Shown piece by piece: positions 45,666-52,818 of a DNA stretch of 64,000 nucleotides. Source of the DNA: Dyadobacter bucti (GTDB taxonomy: Bacteria; Bacteroidota; Bacteroidia; Cytophagales; Spirosomataceae). Location: the NCBI RefSeq assembly GCF_005869225.1, contig NZ_SWFP01000002.1:372001-436000 (forward strand), given 5' to 3'. The number at the start of each line of letters is the position of its first letter. The stretch's first letter is position 1. The translations under genes were made by a program, and so were the position numbers. The notes beneath the pieces are model-generated. The model had not been told where the DNA came from. It was given only the letters and a program-made list of their open reading frames with translations, and did no database searches.

Positions 45666-45700
45666 AGATTTGATTGTTTTAGAGTGACAGAGGTAAGTCG

Positions 45701-45744
45701 CCCGGAGCCGTCAAAGTGTATCACTTGATGCTCCGGGTCTTTTT
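45701..45744 (+). terminator. Strong hairpin with a T-run
   Basis: CCCGGAGC (45701-45708) pairs with GCTCCGGG (45730-45737), and an inner AAGTG-TAT-CACTT extends the stem. TCTTTTT follows on the plus strand. The plus-strand gene it would serve ended 330 bp earlier. It may alternatively act in the leader of the minus-strand gene at 45665 or as the end of the 70-aa gene transcript. Confidence 0.55.
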
Positions 45745-45762
45745 ATTATTACTAAATTAGTC

Positions 45763-46035
45763 GGATTTTCCGACAATTCTTATTCAAAAAAATTCAATTC
45801 GGTTTAAAGCTAACGACAGTTTTTACATTGATTTCACCAAATTCTGCTAAGATATCTTTCATTCGTTTCTCAGAAATACCTTGGTTATATGTGTAGTCTT
45901 TCCATGCAGTGGTTAACTTCCCCTTTTTTGTTGCTGGTGGCAACGATGGATAAATATTAACCAGAAACCATTTAAAGGCTTCTTCCACTGATGCAAATGT
46001 TTTCATTTACCAATGCACTATTTGTCGGAAAATCC
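45763..46035. repeat. 14-bp perfect inverted repeats flanking the 70-aa gene
   Basis: GGATTTTCCGACAA at 45763-45776 and its exact reverse complement TTGTCGGAAAATCC at 46022-46035 bracket the small gene at 45794-46006. The left copy is itself part of a palindrome (GTCGGA-TTT-TCCGAC). This could be the ends of a tiny mobile unit or two operator copies. No target-site duplication was seen. Confidence 0.6.
45794..46006 (-). CDS. Small protein of unknown function
   Basis: 70 residues: TFASVEEAFKWFLVNIYPSL then a basic middle (KKGKLTTAWKDYTYNQ) and ISEKRMKDILAEFGEI. The composition is that of a real coding gene, and it starts at an ATG. The second half suggests a helical bundle. It is enclosed by 14-bp perfect inverted repeats. 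No family recognised; DNA binding is possible from the charge but not shown. Confidence 0.6.
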   Translation of the reverse strand: MKTFASVEEAFKWFLVNIYPSLPPATKKGKLTTAWKDYTYNQGISEKRMKDILAEFGEINVKTVVSFKPN

Positions 46036-46305
46036 TGCAAATAATTCAATCACACATTTTGTGGATTTTCATTTTACCCAGCCCGGAAAGTCGGCTACCT
46101 GAAATGCAAGATATGCCGGCGTTTGCACTACCGGGCTTCGGCTATCGCTCAGCCGGACAAAGAGGCGGCTTATTCGTTTTAATTCCACAACAATTGTCAG
46201 AGTGAGCGAAGCCGAACTCCCGGTACGGCTGATTTAAAAAGCAGACCGTCACAAAATTTCGTAAATTGTGCTTTGCTACTACCTAACCCTTCAATGATTC
46301 CAAAT
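46007..46305. repeat. Intergenic region with a long imperfect inverted repeat
   Basis: The arms TACCGGGcTTCGGCTaTCGCTC (46129-46150, extra bases in lower case) and GAGCGAAGCCGAActCCCGGTA (46204-46225) pair over about 20 bp with two small bulges around a ~53-nt loop. This looks like a REP-type or structured intergenic element upstream of the receiver gene. No other feature recognised. Confidence 0.5.
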
Positions 46306-46695
46306 ATGGAAAAGATCGTTTATCTGGTCGACGACGACGAGGATGACAGATTCATTATCAAGGAAGCTATTAAATCTGTGGATGAGAGCATCATTGTGAT
46401 TGAAGCGATCAACGGTGCCGATCTTCTGAAAAACCTCACAAGCCATGATTGCCCGAGGCCCGGCCTGATCGTCATGGACATGAATATGCCGGTCATGAAT
46501 GGTCTGGAAACCCTGGAAGCGATCAGGGCCAACCCCAAAACAGCCCACTTCCCGACGATCATGGTTTCAACCGCCTCTGACCCCTTCTTGCAATCCAATG
46601 CCGCCCAAAGCGGGGTATCCCATTTTTACGCGAAACCCAGTTCATTCAAGGAATATATCAACCTTGTGAACAAGCTGGTAAAGTTGTTTCAATAA
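46306..46695 (+). CDS. Orphan single-domain response regulator
   Basis: 129 residues from the ATG at 46306 (an upstream ATG adds 11 unlikely residues). Receiver fold with acidic cluster YLVDDDEDDRF, acceptor Asp58 in LIVMDMNMPVMNG, Thr/Ser in IMVSTAS and Lys in FYAKPSS. No output domain and no kinase nearby. It is of the same type as the receiver ending the Kai operon. Probably acts through protein contacts or a distant hybrid kinase. Confidence 0.92.
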   Translation: MEKIVYLVDDDEDDRFIIKEAIKSVDESIIVIEAINGADLLKNLTSHDCPRPGLIVMDMNMPVMNGLETLEAIRANPKTAHFPTIMVSTASDPFLQSNAAQSGVSHFYAKPSSFKEYINLVNKLVKLFQ

Positions 46696-47080
46696 GAATA
46701 TCCATTTCTTCAGACACTAGGCACAATCACGCCGACCCGCCTCCCATTTCTCCTACGCCCTTAAAATCGTTTTCGGAGATCATCCAAGTGTTCATCGGAA
46801 AGAACTGATGCCCCTCATACCATTCATTACGAGTGTTTTGCCAACGTTTATGAAAGGTCATTATCGTTGTACACTCATAAAAACTCAGCCAACAGGAAGA
46901 CGACGCAAACAGTAGAAGTTAACAGTTTGAAAGCCGTTGAAAGTGTCAACAAAACAAACGGAGCTGACAACATCATTCAAAAAGTAATGGATGATAAGAA
47001 GGCCGTTAAGAATAAAGTACTTTGCATACTTGATAGAAACGTCGGGTTATTTTACCAGTTAATCGCAAAAGGGTATTGAC
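46696..47080. other. Intergenic region, no secure gene
   Basis: 385 bp between the receiver gene and the 108-aa gene. A plus-strand frame of 70 codons (46867-47079, TTG start) has fairly protein-like sequence (TQTVEVNSLKAVESVNKTNG; NKVLCILDRNVGLF) and stays open further upstream without an ATG. It may be a remnant or chance; I do not call it a gene. Confidence 0.35.
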
Positions 47081-47407
47081 CTACGCCTTCATATCAATCC
47101 CATATCTTTTAAAAACCTCCGTAATTTCCTGACGGGTCGGGTTAAGGTACTGGCGGTAAAGTTCGCGGATATCTTTCCAGAAATGATGACCTTCGCTGGT
47201 GCGGTCCCAGCTATTGAAAACAGTGATCAGGAAATGCTTCGGCGTCTTGCTGCCGACCACGTAATCATCGATTATACACTGGTCCGCCATGCGTTCACCC
47301 AATCCGCACAGCGGAAATTTCTCCCGGTACAGTTGCTGCTTTTCTGCTAAGGTCATTCTTATATGGCCTGCCGGAGCGCTTTCGGCAGTGATTTTTTGTA
47401 GCTGCAT
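47081..47407 (-). CDS. Conserved-looking protein of unknown function
   Basis: 108 residues. A start from ATG 47407 gives a short polar leader, then RMTLAEKQQLYREKFPLCGL and FNSWDRTSEGHHFWKDIREL, ending in a helical NPTRQEITEVFKRYGIDM. No signal peptide or membrane segment. The codon pattern is convincing and the gene follows the TIM-barrel gene by 18 bp, so it is probably the third gene of that operon. No family recognised. Confidence 0.6.
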   Translation of the reverse strand: MQLQKITAESAPAGHIRMTLAEKQQLYREKFPLCGLGERMADQCIIDDYVVGSKTPKHFLITVFNSWDRTSEGHHFWKDIRELYRQYLNPTRQEITEVFKRYGIDMKA

Positions 47408-47425
47408 AGGTAAGAAAAAAATCCT

Positions 47426-48346
47426 TCATTTGTAGGTTTTCAAAGCGGCTTTATCGCCCTGCTCAGCGAGGATCTTTTTCAGCCCATTGATATTCATGGT
47501 GAGGCCGACTTCGGCGTCCGGGGCGGTATCTTCGTTGATAATCCCGACCGGGCCGCGGTACTTACTGTCTCTCACGATTTTGATCATTGCCGCCTCGGCA
47601 TCTCCCTCCCCTATGGGTACCACTTTAACCGGGCTTCCTTTTTTCAGGCCCATCAGGTTTACTGCGTACAAGTGAGGAAGGATTTTTGGAAAAAACCCGG
47701 CAAAATTATCCAGGTCAGATTCGGCATGGTGCAAATTGTAGACGATGCCGATATTCGGCTTTTTAAGATAGCTGATCACCTGCAACTGATTTTCGGGATC
47801 GCCATACCAGCCTCCGTGGTTGTAAAGTCCAACCGAACAACCGATTTCCGCGGCCTTGTCGGCAATGTAACTGACTGGCTTTGCAATCGCTTTTACCTTT
47901 TCTTCCTGTGACATTTTATCCAGGTCCTTAATCCCCGTTACCATGCACCAGATCTCCGTCTTCACACCCTGCCGTTTCAGTACATCAAAAATAGCCGCCA
48001 GATTTTTATCGTTTTCAGGATTGGGGCCAGAGTTCAGCCAGAAGGCCTGCAATTTGATATGATGCTTTTTCAGCGCCTCGATCTCCGCATCAAAGGTGGG
48101 AATGTGTTTTTCACGCCAGTCGTAGGCGAGCATGGTAATGCCCAGCTTGTTGAGCATTTCAGCTCTTTCCACCGGGCCACGGTTTTTGACGTCAAAAGGA
48201 ACAATACACCAGGCTATCAGGTTCTCTCTCGCGTATATGTTATCCGTTCCTTTTATTTTCTGCGCCTCAACTTCTCTTTGCTGCACGCAAAAAAGGAGAA
48301 CAAAAACGAACATGATACAAGGCCTACCTGAATTTCCTGGTTTCAT
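47426..48346 (-). CDS. Secreted sugar phosphate isomerase/epimerase-like TIM barrel
   Basis: 306 residues with an N-terminal signal peptide (CIMFVFVLLFCVQQREVEAQ). The body matches the xylose-isomerase-like AP-endonuclease-2 TIM barrel: KLGITMLAYDWREKHIPTFD, ALKKHHIKLQAFWLNSGPN, EIWCMVTGIKDLDKM, GCSVGLYNHGGWYG and NIGIVYNLHHAESDLDNF, with His/Glu/Asp positions fitting metal binding. In Bacteroidota such exported proteins sit with Gfo/Idh/MocA oxidoreductases, as here (6-bp gap), in sugar or inositol-type metabolism. The substrate is unknown. Confidence 0.85.
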   Translation of the reverse strand: MKPGNSGRPCIMFVFVLLFCVQQREVEAQKIKGTDNIYARENLIAWCIVPFDVKNRGPVERAEMLNKLGITMLAYDWREKHIPTFDAEIEALKKHHIKLQAFWLNSGPNPENDKNLAAIFDVLKRQGVKTEIWCMVTGIKDLDKMSQEEKVKAIAKPVSYIADKAAEIGCSVGLYNHGGWYGDPENQLQVISYLKKPNIGIVYNLHHAESDLDNFAGFFPKILPHLYAVNLMGLKKGSPVKVVPIGEGDAEAAMIKIVRDSKYRGPVGIINEDTAPDAEVGLTMNINGLKKILAEQGDKAALKTYK

Positions 48347-48352
48347 AATATC

Positions 48353-49510
48353 TTAAAGGATGATCTGTTTCTTTTCTTCCGCCGACCTGAGACCTGCGTC
48401 CAGTACTTCGGTAATTTTAACCCCGTCATAAAAATTTGGCTCAATGGTTTTATTTTCCTCGATGGCGGTAATAAAATCAGCCACAGCATGCACAAAAGAA
48501 TGCTCGTAACCGATAATGTGTCCGGCCGGCCACCAGTGTCCGGCATAAGGGTGCACGGCTTCGGTAGTCTGGATGGTCCTGAAACCCTGCGTGCCTTCTT
48601 CATCCTGCAGGGAATAGTATTCCAGTTCGTTCATGCGTTCAAGGTTGAAAGTCAGGCTGCCCTTGCTTCCGTAAATCTCGAAAGTCAGGCCGTTTTTTCT
48701 TCCGGTGGCAAACCGCGTCGCTTCAAAGGAACCGACTGCGCCGTTCTTGAATTGAACCATCATCAGGGCAGCGTCTTCAACGGTTACCTCCCCTTTATCT
48801 GTACCGGCAACTCCTGCTTTCAGGCTGCCGGTAGTCGCCTCGTCGGCCAGGGGGCGTTCCTTTATAAAATTAGCTGTAAGGCACGAAACACTGCTGATCT
48901 CCCCCACAAGGTAGTGAGCCAGATCCACCGCATGTGAATTGAGGTCCCACTGCGGGCCTGCCTGAGCGGTTTCTTTTTTAAGCTGCCAGGTGAGCGGAAA
49001 ATTCGGGTCCACGATCCAGTCCTGCTGGTAAGCGCACCGCCAGTGAAATATCCGCCCGATCTTCCCGTCCAGGATCATTTGTTTGGCGTAGGAAATCGCC
49101 GGGGTCCGGCGGTAATTATGGTTCAGATAGTGTTTGACTTTATTATCTTCACACACTTTCAGCATCTCTTCCGCCTGTTTCAGGTTCATAGCCAGCGGTT
49201 TTTCGCAGAAAATATGCTTGCCTTCCTTGGCGGCGGCCATTGCCATTTCATAGTGCAAATTCTGGGGCAGAGCGATGTCTATAATGTCGATATCAGGCCG
49301 GGCGACCAGTTTTTTCCAGTCAGTCTCCGTTTCTTCCCATCCCCATTTTTCTGCAAATTCTTTCAGTGAAGCTTCATGTCTGCCGCAGGCCACCTTCAAA
49401 ACCGGCCGGGCGGGAATATCAAAAAACAAAGGCGCTTTTAACCAGGCATTACTGTGCGCCCGCCCCATAAACTTGTAACCCGCAATACCAATATTCAACT
49501 GTTTCGCCAT
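48353..49510 (-). CDS. Gfo/Idh/MocA-family oxidoreductase
   Basis: 385 residues from the ATG at 49510; the longer frame uses a TTG two codons upstream. The NAD(P)-binding Rossmann start is NIGIAGYKFMGRAHSNAWLK, followed by IDIALPQNLHYEMAMAAAKE and the EKPLAMNLKQA motif (catalytic Lys region). The C-terminal alpha/beta domain has DLNSHAVDLAHYLVGEISSV with the conserved Asp/His and AGHIIGYEHSFVHAVADFI. It oxidises or reduces a sugar or cyclitol with NAD(P)H. First gene of a three-gene operon with the TIM barrel. Confidence 0.93.
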   Translation of the reverse strand: MAKQLNIGIAGYKFMGRAHSNAWLKAPLFFDIPARPVLKVACGRHEASLKEFAEKWGWEETETDWKKLVARPDIDIIDIALPQNLHYEMAMAAAKEGKHIFCEKPLAMNLKQAEEMLKVCEDNKVKHYLNHNYRRTPAISYAKQMILDGKIGRIFHWRCAYQQDWIVDPNFPLTWQLKKETAQAGPQWDLNSHAVDLAHYLVGEISSVSCLTANFIKERPLADEATTGSLKAGVAGTDKGEVTVEDAALMMVQFKNGAVGSFEATRFATGRKNGLTFEIYGSKGSLTFNLERMNELEYYSLQDEEGTQGFRTIQTTEAVHPYAGHWWPAGHIIGYEHSFVHAVADFITAIEENKTIEPNFYDGVKITEVLDAGLRSAEEKKQIIL

Positions 49511-49977
49511 AATCAAAAAAAATGTTACACCTGAGAAAAGTGCCAGGCGGTAGCGTTTTACTGGGTTAATTTTGAATGACTGAATGATTGACTAGGGAAT
49601 TGGGGGAATTTGGAATTAATGAATGAGCGATTGATTGAATGGGGAATAATTGAAGTGGGGACAAAAGGGATGAAGGGAAGAAACTTATGATAGTAGCACA
49701 CTTTTAAATATTTAAAAAAGTATTAAATGTATTATAAGTATTATAAGTATTATAAATGTTAACCAGCCAGTTGGTCCGACTTCGCTCACCATGGTATTCA
49801 TTCATTCATTCATTCATTCAGTCATTCACCCATTCACCCATTCACTCATTCACTCATTCACTCATTCACTCATTCACCCATTCACTCATTCACTCATTCA
49901 CTCATTCAAAATTCCATTTGCGTTCCCGCACGGAATCAACTATTTTGTAGATCAAAATCTCTTCCCGCCCCCTGCTT
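49511..49977. repeat. Tandem short repeats with a complementary segment
   Basis: 467 bp. From about 49796 to 49908 the plus strand repeats ATTC, then the 8-mer CATTCACT with CATTCACC variants. At 49728-49755 lies a 9-bp unit (TATTATAAG) three times. The segment at 49572-49650 holds scattered GAATGA/GATTGA/GAATG strings complementary to the CATTC run, so a long imperfect hairpin is possible. The run ends about 70 bp upstream of the ATG at 49978, so its length could affect that operon. Frames through it code only low-complexity peptide. Confidence 0.75.
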
Positions 49978-51738
49978 ATGAAATGTACTTTACTAAAAGT
50001 ATTTCTAACCCTGCTTATTGTTTTGCCCACATGCCTGCTTCGCGCCCAAACCGGGTGTGATAACCTGCCTGGCGACAAGTATTTTGGCAAAGCGAAAATC
50101 ACTGTCAAGCTCGATTATTTATCCAACATTCCCGAAACCGACGTTCCGTTCGACCGGTGGTTTTATCTTCAGAAGAAGGTGCCCAGCAGCGTCAGGATTT
50201 CAGATGTAGCCTTTTCCGAGCCGGTTCAACGGGGTGGGACGACTAATTCGGAAATCCTGTGTTTTGACCAAAAACCTATCAAGGACGACGAAGGATACGA
50301 TTCTGTAACAATCCTGATTCCGCCTCTGAATCCCAATTCAAGATACGAATTGGCGTTTCTCAGCAACCTGGACGACGGACGGAAACAAAAGTTCCTCGAG
50401 GTATTTCTGAGCATCAGCGCCAACAAGCCGGATACGACACTGAAACTTTACCGCTTATATGGCCAGGAGAAAAAGAACCGGAACAAACAACCCACCATCA
50501 GCGATTTGAAGAATTATTATGATCAACATCTCAAAGAAAAAATAACGAAGTACGAATCAGAGACAAACGAATATTCGAAAGGCCTGATCAAAAAAGAAAT
50601 TTTTGATATTCTTGACAAATCGGCACTTAAGGACACAACCAGAAAAATGCCGGCATTTGAAAAGTCGTTGCTTACCAACAAAATATATTTAATGCGTTTG
50701 ACCTCTATTCTGATAGATTATTATATCGGGAATACCGAAGAGGCTTATTTAAGGTTCAAACGGCTTCATTTTGAAACCAACACCACATGGACCGATTTCG
50801 AGAAGTTTGTTAAACATCAGCTTAACAAACAAACGCTTCTGACAGAAACGGACAGTACAAACCTTACCGCCGAAACGATCAACAGCAGCTTGATTATCAC
50901 CGCAATAAGGGATAAAATAAAAGACGGCGGACCATATAGCGACTGGCAGGAACTGATTTCAGTAATCGAAGATCAAATTGCCAAAAACAACGAACTTGCC
51001 AATGTATCCTCCTGCCTTGCCTGGGATAAAATCCGGGAAGCTATTCACATCAGGATCGCTCAGAAAGACCAAAAGATCAACTGGCAGGCAGCGGAGCAAT
51101 TCCTTGATGCCACATTTGCCGACTACGCCGGCTTTGGCTGTGAAAAATACGGTCGGACAAGAAAAATCATCTCAGATCTGGCGGAAGTGAACAAAGAAGT
51201 AGAAGTTACCCGGACCGTCGACATTTTCCGGATGGCATCAACCGAAAGCCTGGGCGTACAGAATTTTGATTTCAAAACCAGGAATTCATACCGCCTTGTC
51301 CCCGACTTCGGTTATGTGGTGTATGGTTTCAGGCCGGGGACATTTTTTGGAGGAAGTCCGTATGTGGGCGTAGCGTATAACCTGCGATCGTTCGACCCGG
51401 ATATTCCGCTGAACAAAATACGATCGGCACTCGCATACCATGAGTACCTCTCTTTTAACATCGGCCTGGCGTTCAGTTCCGTGGCAAAAACCGACTATCG
51501 AGATGATCTGCTGGGAAACAGGAATCTGCTGACAGGCATGGGTATACGGGTTACTCAGGGTGTGAAAATAAACCTTGGAACGCTCTGGTATAACCGCCTC
51601 GACGACAATCCGTTGATCGACCGCAAAAAAGTCAGAGGTGTATTTTATCTTGGATTCTCGCTGGATTTCAGATTACAGGAGTTGCTGGGGGATTTTGCCG
51701 GTATATTTTCAGGAAACTTTTTACCTAAAGGAAAATAA
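49978..51738 (+). CDS. Exported protein with probable C-terminal outer-membrane barrel, function unknown
   Basis: 586 residues with a signal peptide (LLKVFLTLLIVLPTCLLRAQ). Residues ~25-150 form a beta-rich region (AKITVKLDYLSNIPETDVPF); ~150-400 is helical and charged (SDLKNYYDQHLKEKITKYES; WQAAEQFLDATFADYAGFG). The last ~150 residues have barrel-like strands (VPDFGYVVYGF, GSPYVGVAYNLRSF, GVKINLGTLWYNRL, GVFYLGFSLDFRL). No family recognised. It overlaps the following lipoprotein gene by 1 bp, so it is the first gene of a coupled three-gene operon. Confidence 0.75.
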   Translation: MKCTLLKVFLTLLIVLPTCLLRAQTGCDNLPGDKYFGKAKITVKLDYLSNIPETDVPFDRWFYLQKKVPSSVRISDVAFSEPVQRGGTTNSEILCFDQKPIKDDEGYDSVTILIPPLNPNSRYELAFLSNLDDGRKQKFLEVFLSISANKPDTTLKLYRLYGQEKKNRNKQPTISDLKNYYDQHLKEKITKYESETNEYSKGLIKKEIFDILDKSALKDTTRKMPAFEKSLLTNKIYLMRLTSILIDYYIGNTEEAYLRFKRLHFETNTTWTDFEKFVKHQLNKQTLLTETDSTNLTAETINSSLIITAIRDKIKDGGPYSDWQELISVIEDQIAKNNELANVSSCLAWDKIREAIHIRIAQKDQKINWQAAEQFLDATFADYAGFGCEKYGRTRKIISDLAEVNKEVEVTRTVDIFRMASTESLGVQNFDFKTRNSYRLVPDFGYVVYGFRPGTFFGGSPYVGVAYNLRSFDPDIPLNKIRSALAYHEYLSFNIGLAFSSVAKTDYRDDLLGNRNLLTGMGIRVTQGVKINLGTLWYNRLDDNPLIDRKKVRGVFYLGFSLDFRLQELLGDFAGIFSGNFLPKGK

Positions 51739-52460
51739 TGAAAACCAACTCCATATATATCCTGAGCGTCTTTTCCCTATTGCTTTCGTGCTATAAGGAG
51801 GAGCCCGTAAGCAAAGAATCGATCATCATCGGATTTACAGCGCCGGAATCTGTTCCCGCAGATGGAAAATCGGCCGCTGCTATTGAAGTAAAAATCCCGC
51901 CAAAAAGCGCCGCAGATCGGAGAACAGTTACTTTCAAGACTACCAGGGGCATTTTTGAACAAATCGATAAAAACGAAACAACCGTGAAAGCGGAATTTAA
52001 CGAAGCCGGGGAGCTTGTCGCCAAAACCAGCCTCAGAAGTACCGTTTCTGTGGAAAATGCGCTGGTGACTGCTGCTATTGGCGGCATTACCGACAGCACG
52101 ACGATCCGCTTTGCAGCGGCTGCCCCGGACGATATTCTGCTCCACACGGATAAACAGGCCATTTATCCCGGATATGAAAGTGAGGCTACTGTGAGCATTA
52201 TTTTGATTAGAAACATAGGTAAGGTTTCTGAAAAAGCACCGGTCACTTTTACTGTTGCCGATGAAAAAGGGACGATCCTCAGCCATGAAAACAAAATCTA
52301 TATCCGGAACTCAAACCTCCTGACCGACGAAAACGGAAAGTGTAGTTTTACACTGTCCGTAGGAAATTCTGCCTACCTGGGTAAACTCAGAATAGTGGCA
52401 AAAGCGGGCTCTATCACCAGCAAAGAACTTTTTATCTATTCAATACCTAAACCAAAATGA
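51738..52460 (+). CDS. Lipoprotein with bacterial Ig-like (Big) domains
   Basis: 240 residues. Lipoprotein signal peptide NSIYILSVFSLLLSCYKEEP with lipobox LLSC (Cys18). Two Ig-like repeats of the invasin/Big_1 type follow: SVPADGKSAAAIEVKIPP, TVTFKTTRGIF and LVAKTSLRST, then AIYPGYESEATVSIIL and LLTDENGKCSFTLSVG. Such domains form rigid surface rods or adhesion modules. The start overlaps the stop of the upstream gene (TAATG), and the stop overlaps the next start (ATGA). Probably anchored in the outer membrane next to the barrel protein. Confidence 0.8.
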   Translation: MKTNSIYILSVFSLLLSCYKEEPVSKESIIIGFTAPESVPADGKSAAAIEVKIPPKSAADRRTVTFKTTRGIFEQIDKNETTVKAEFNEAGELVAKTSLRSTVSVENALVTAAIGGITDSTTIRFAAAAPDDILLHTDKQAIYPGYESEATVSIILIRNIGKVSEKAPVTFTVADEKGTILSHENKIYIRNSNLLTDENGKCSFTLSVGNSAYLGKLRIVAKAGSITSKELFIYSIPKPK

Positions 52461-52705
52461 ACATGATGAGGAACATAGAATCGAACGAAAAACTGAAGAA
52501 AGAAGCAATCGGGTTCAACAAGGAGCTAAGTGCACTGCTGAAAAAGTATGACATTCTAGACGAAAAAAAGCTGAATTTTCGCCTCAATGCCTACAAATTT
52601 GCTTTTGTCGGCAGCCACAATAGCGACTGCCCCGAAGAATGTAAAGAGGTCATCAAAGAAACAATTAACGGCGTGACCAAAATTACTGTCATTTGCCACT
52701 GCTAA
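52457..52705 (+). CDS. Small cysteine-motif protein of unknown function
   Basis: 82 residues, no signal peptide. A charged helical N-terminal half (NEKLKKEAIGFNKELSALLK) leads into LNFRLNAYKFAFVGSHNSDC. There are four cysteines at 58, 62, 80 and 82 (C-x3-C and a C-terminal C-x-C), which would suit a metal site or disulfides. It is translationally coupled (ATGA) to the Ig-like lipoprotein gene. It could be a regulator or a peptide precursor, but no family is recognised and no maturation enzyme is adjacent. Confidence 0.65.
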   Translation: MNMMRNIESNEKLKKEAIGFNKELSALLKKYDILDEKKLNFRLNAYKFAFVGSHNSDCPEECKEVIKETINGVTKITVICHC

Positions 52706-52818
52706 AACCAATAGTGATCTTTGAGTTTGTTGCCAAAATCGAATCGATCTTGCTGCTCAACGGAATTTCAGTTGTACCGTTCATCCCCGAAGTTGATCGC
52801 GGAGAAAATTTGGATTTT

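Noticed and set aside
46867..47079. Plus-strand 70-codon frame with TTG start
   Set aside because: No ATG, no family and the frame stays open upstream; kept only as a possible remnant in the intergenic entry.
49796..49908. CRISPR array
   Set aside because: The units are 4-8 bp and contiguous with no spacers; it is a simple tandem repeat.
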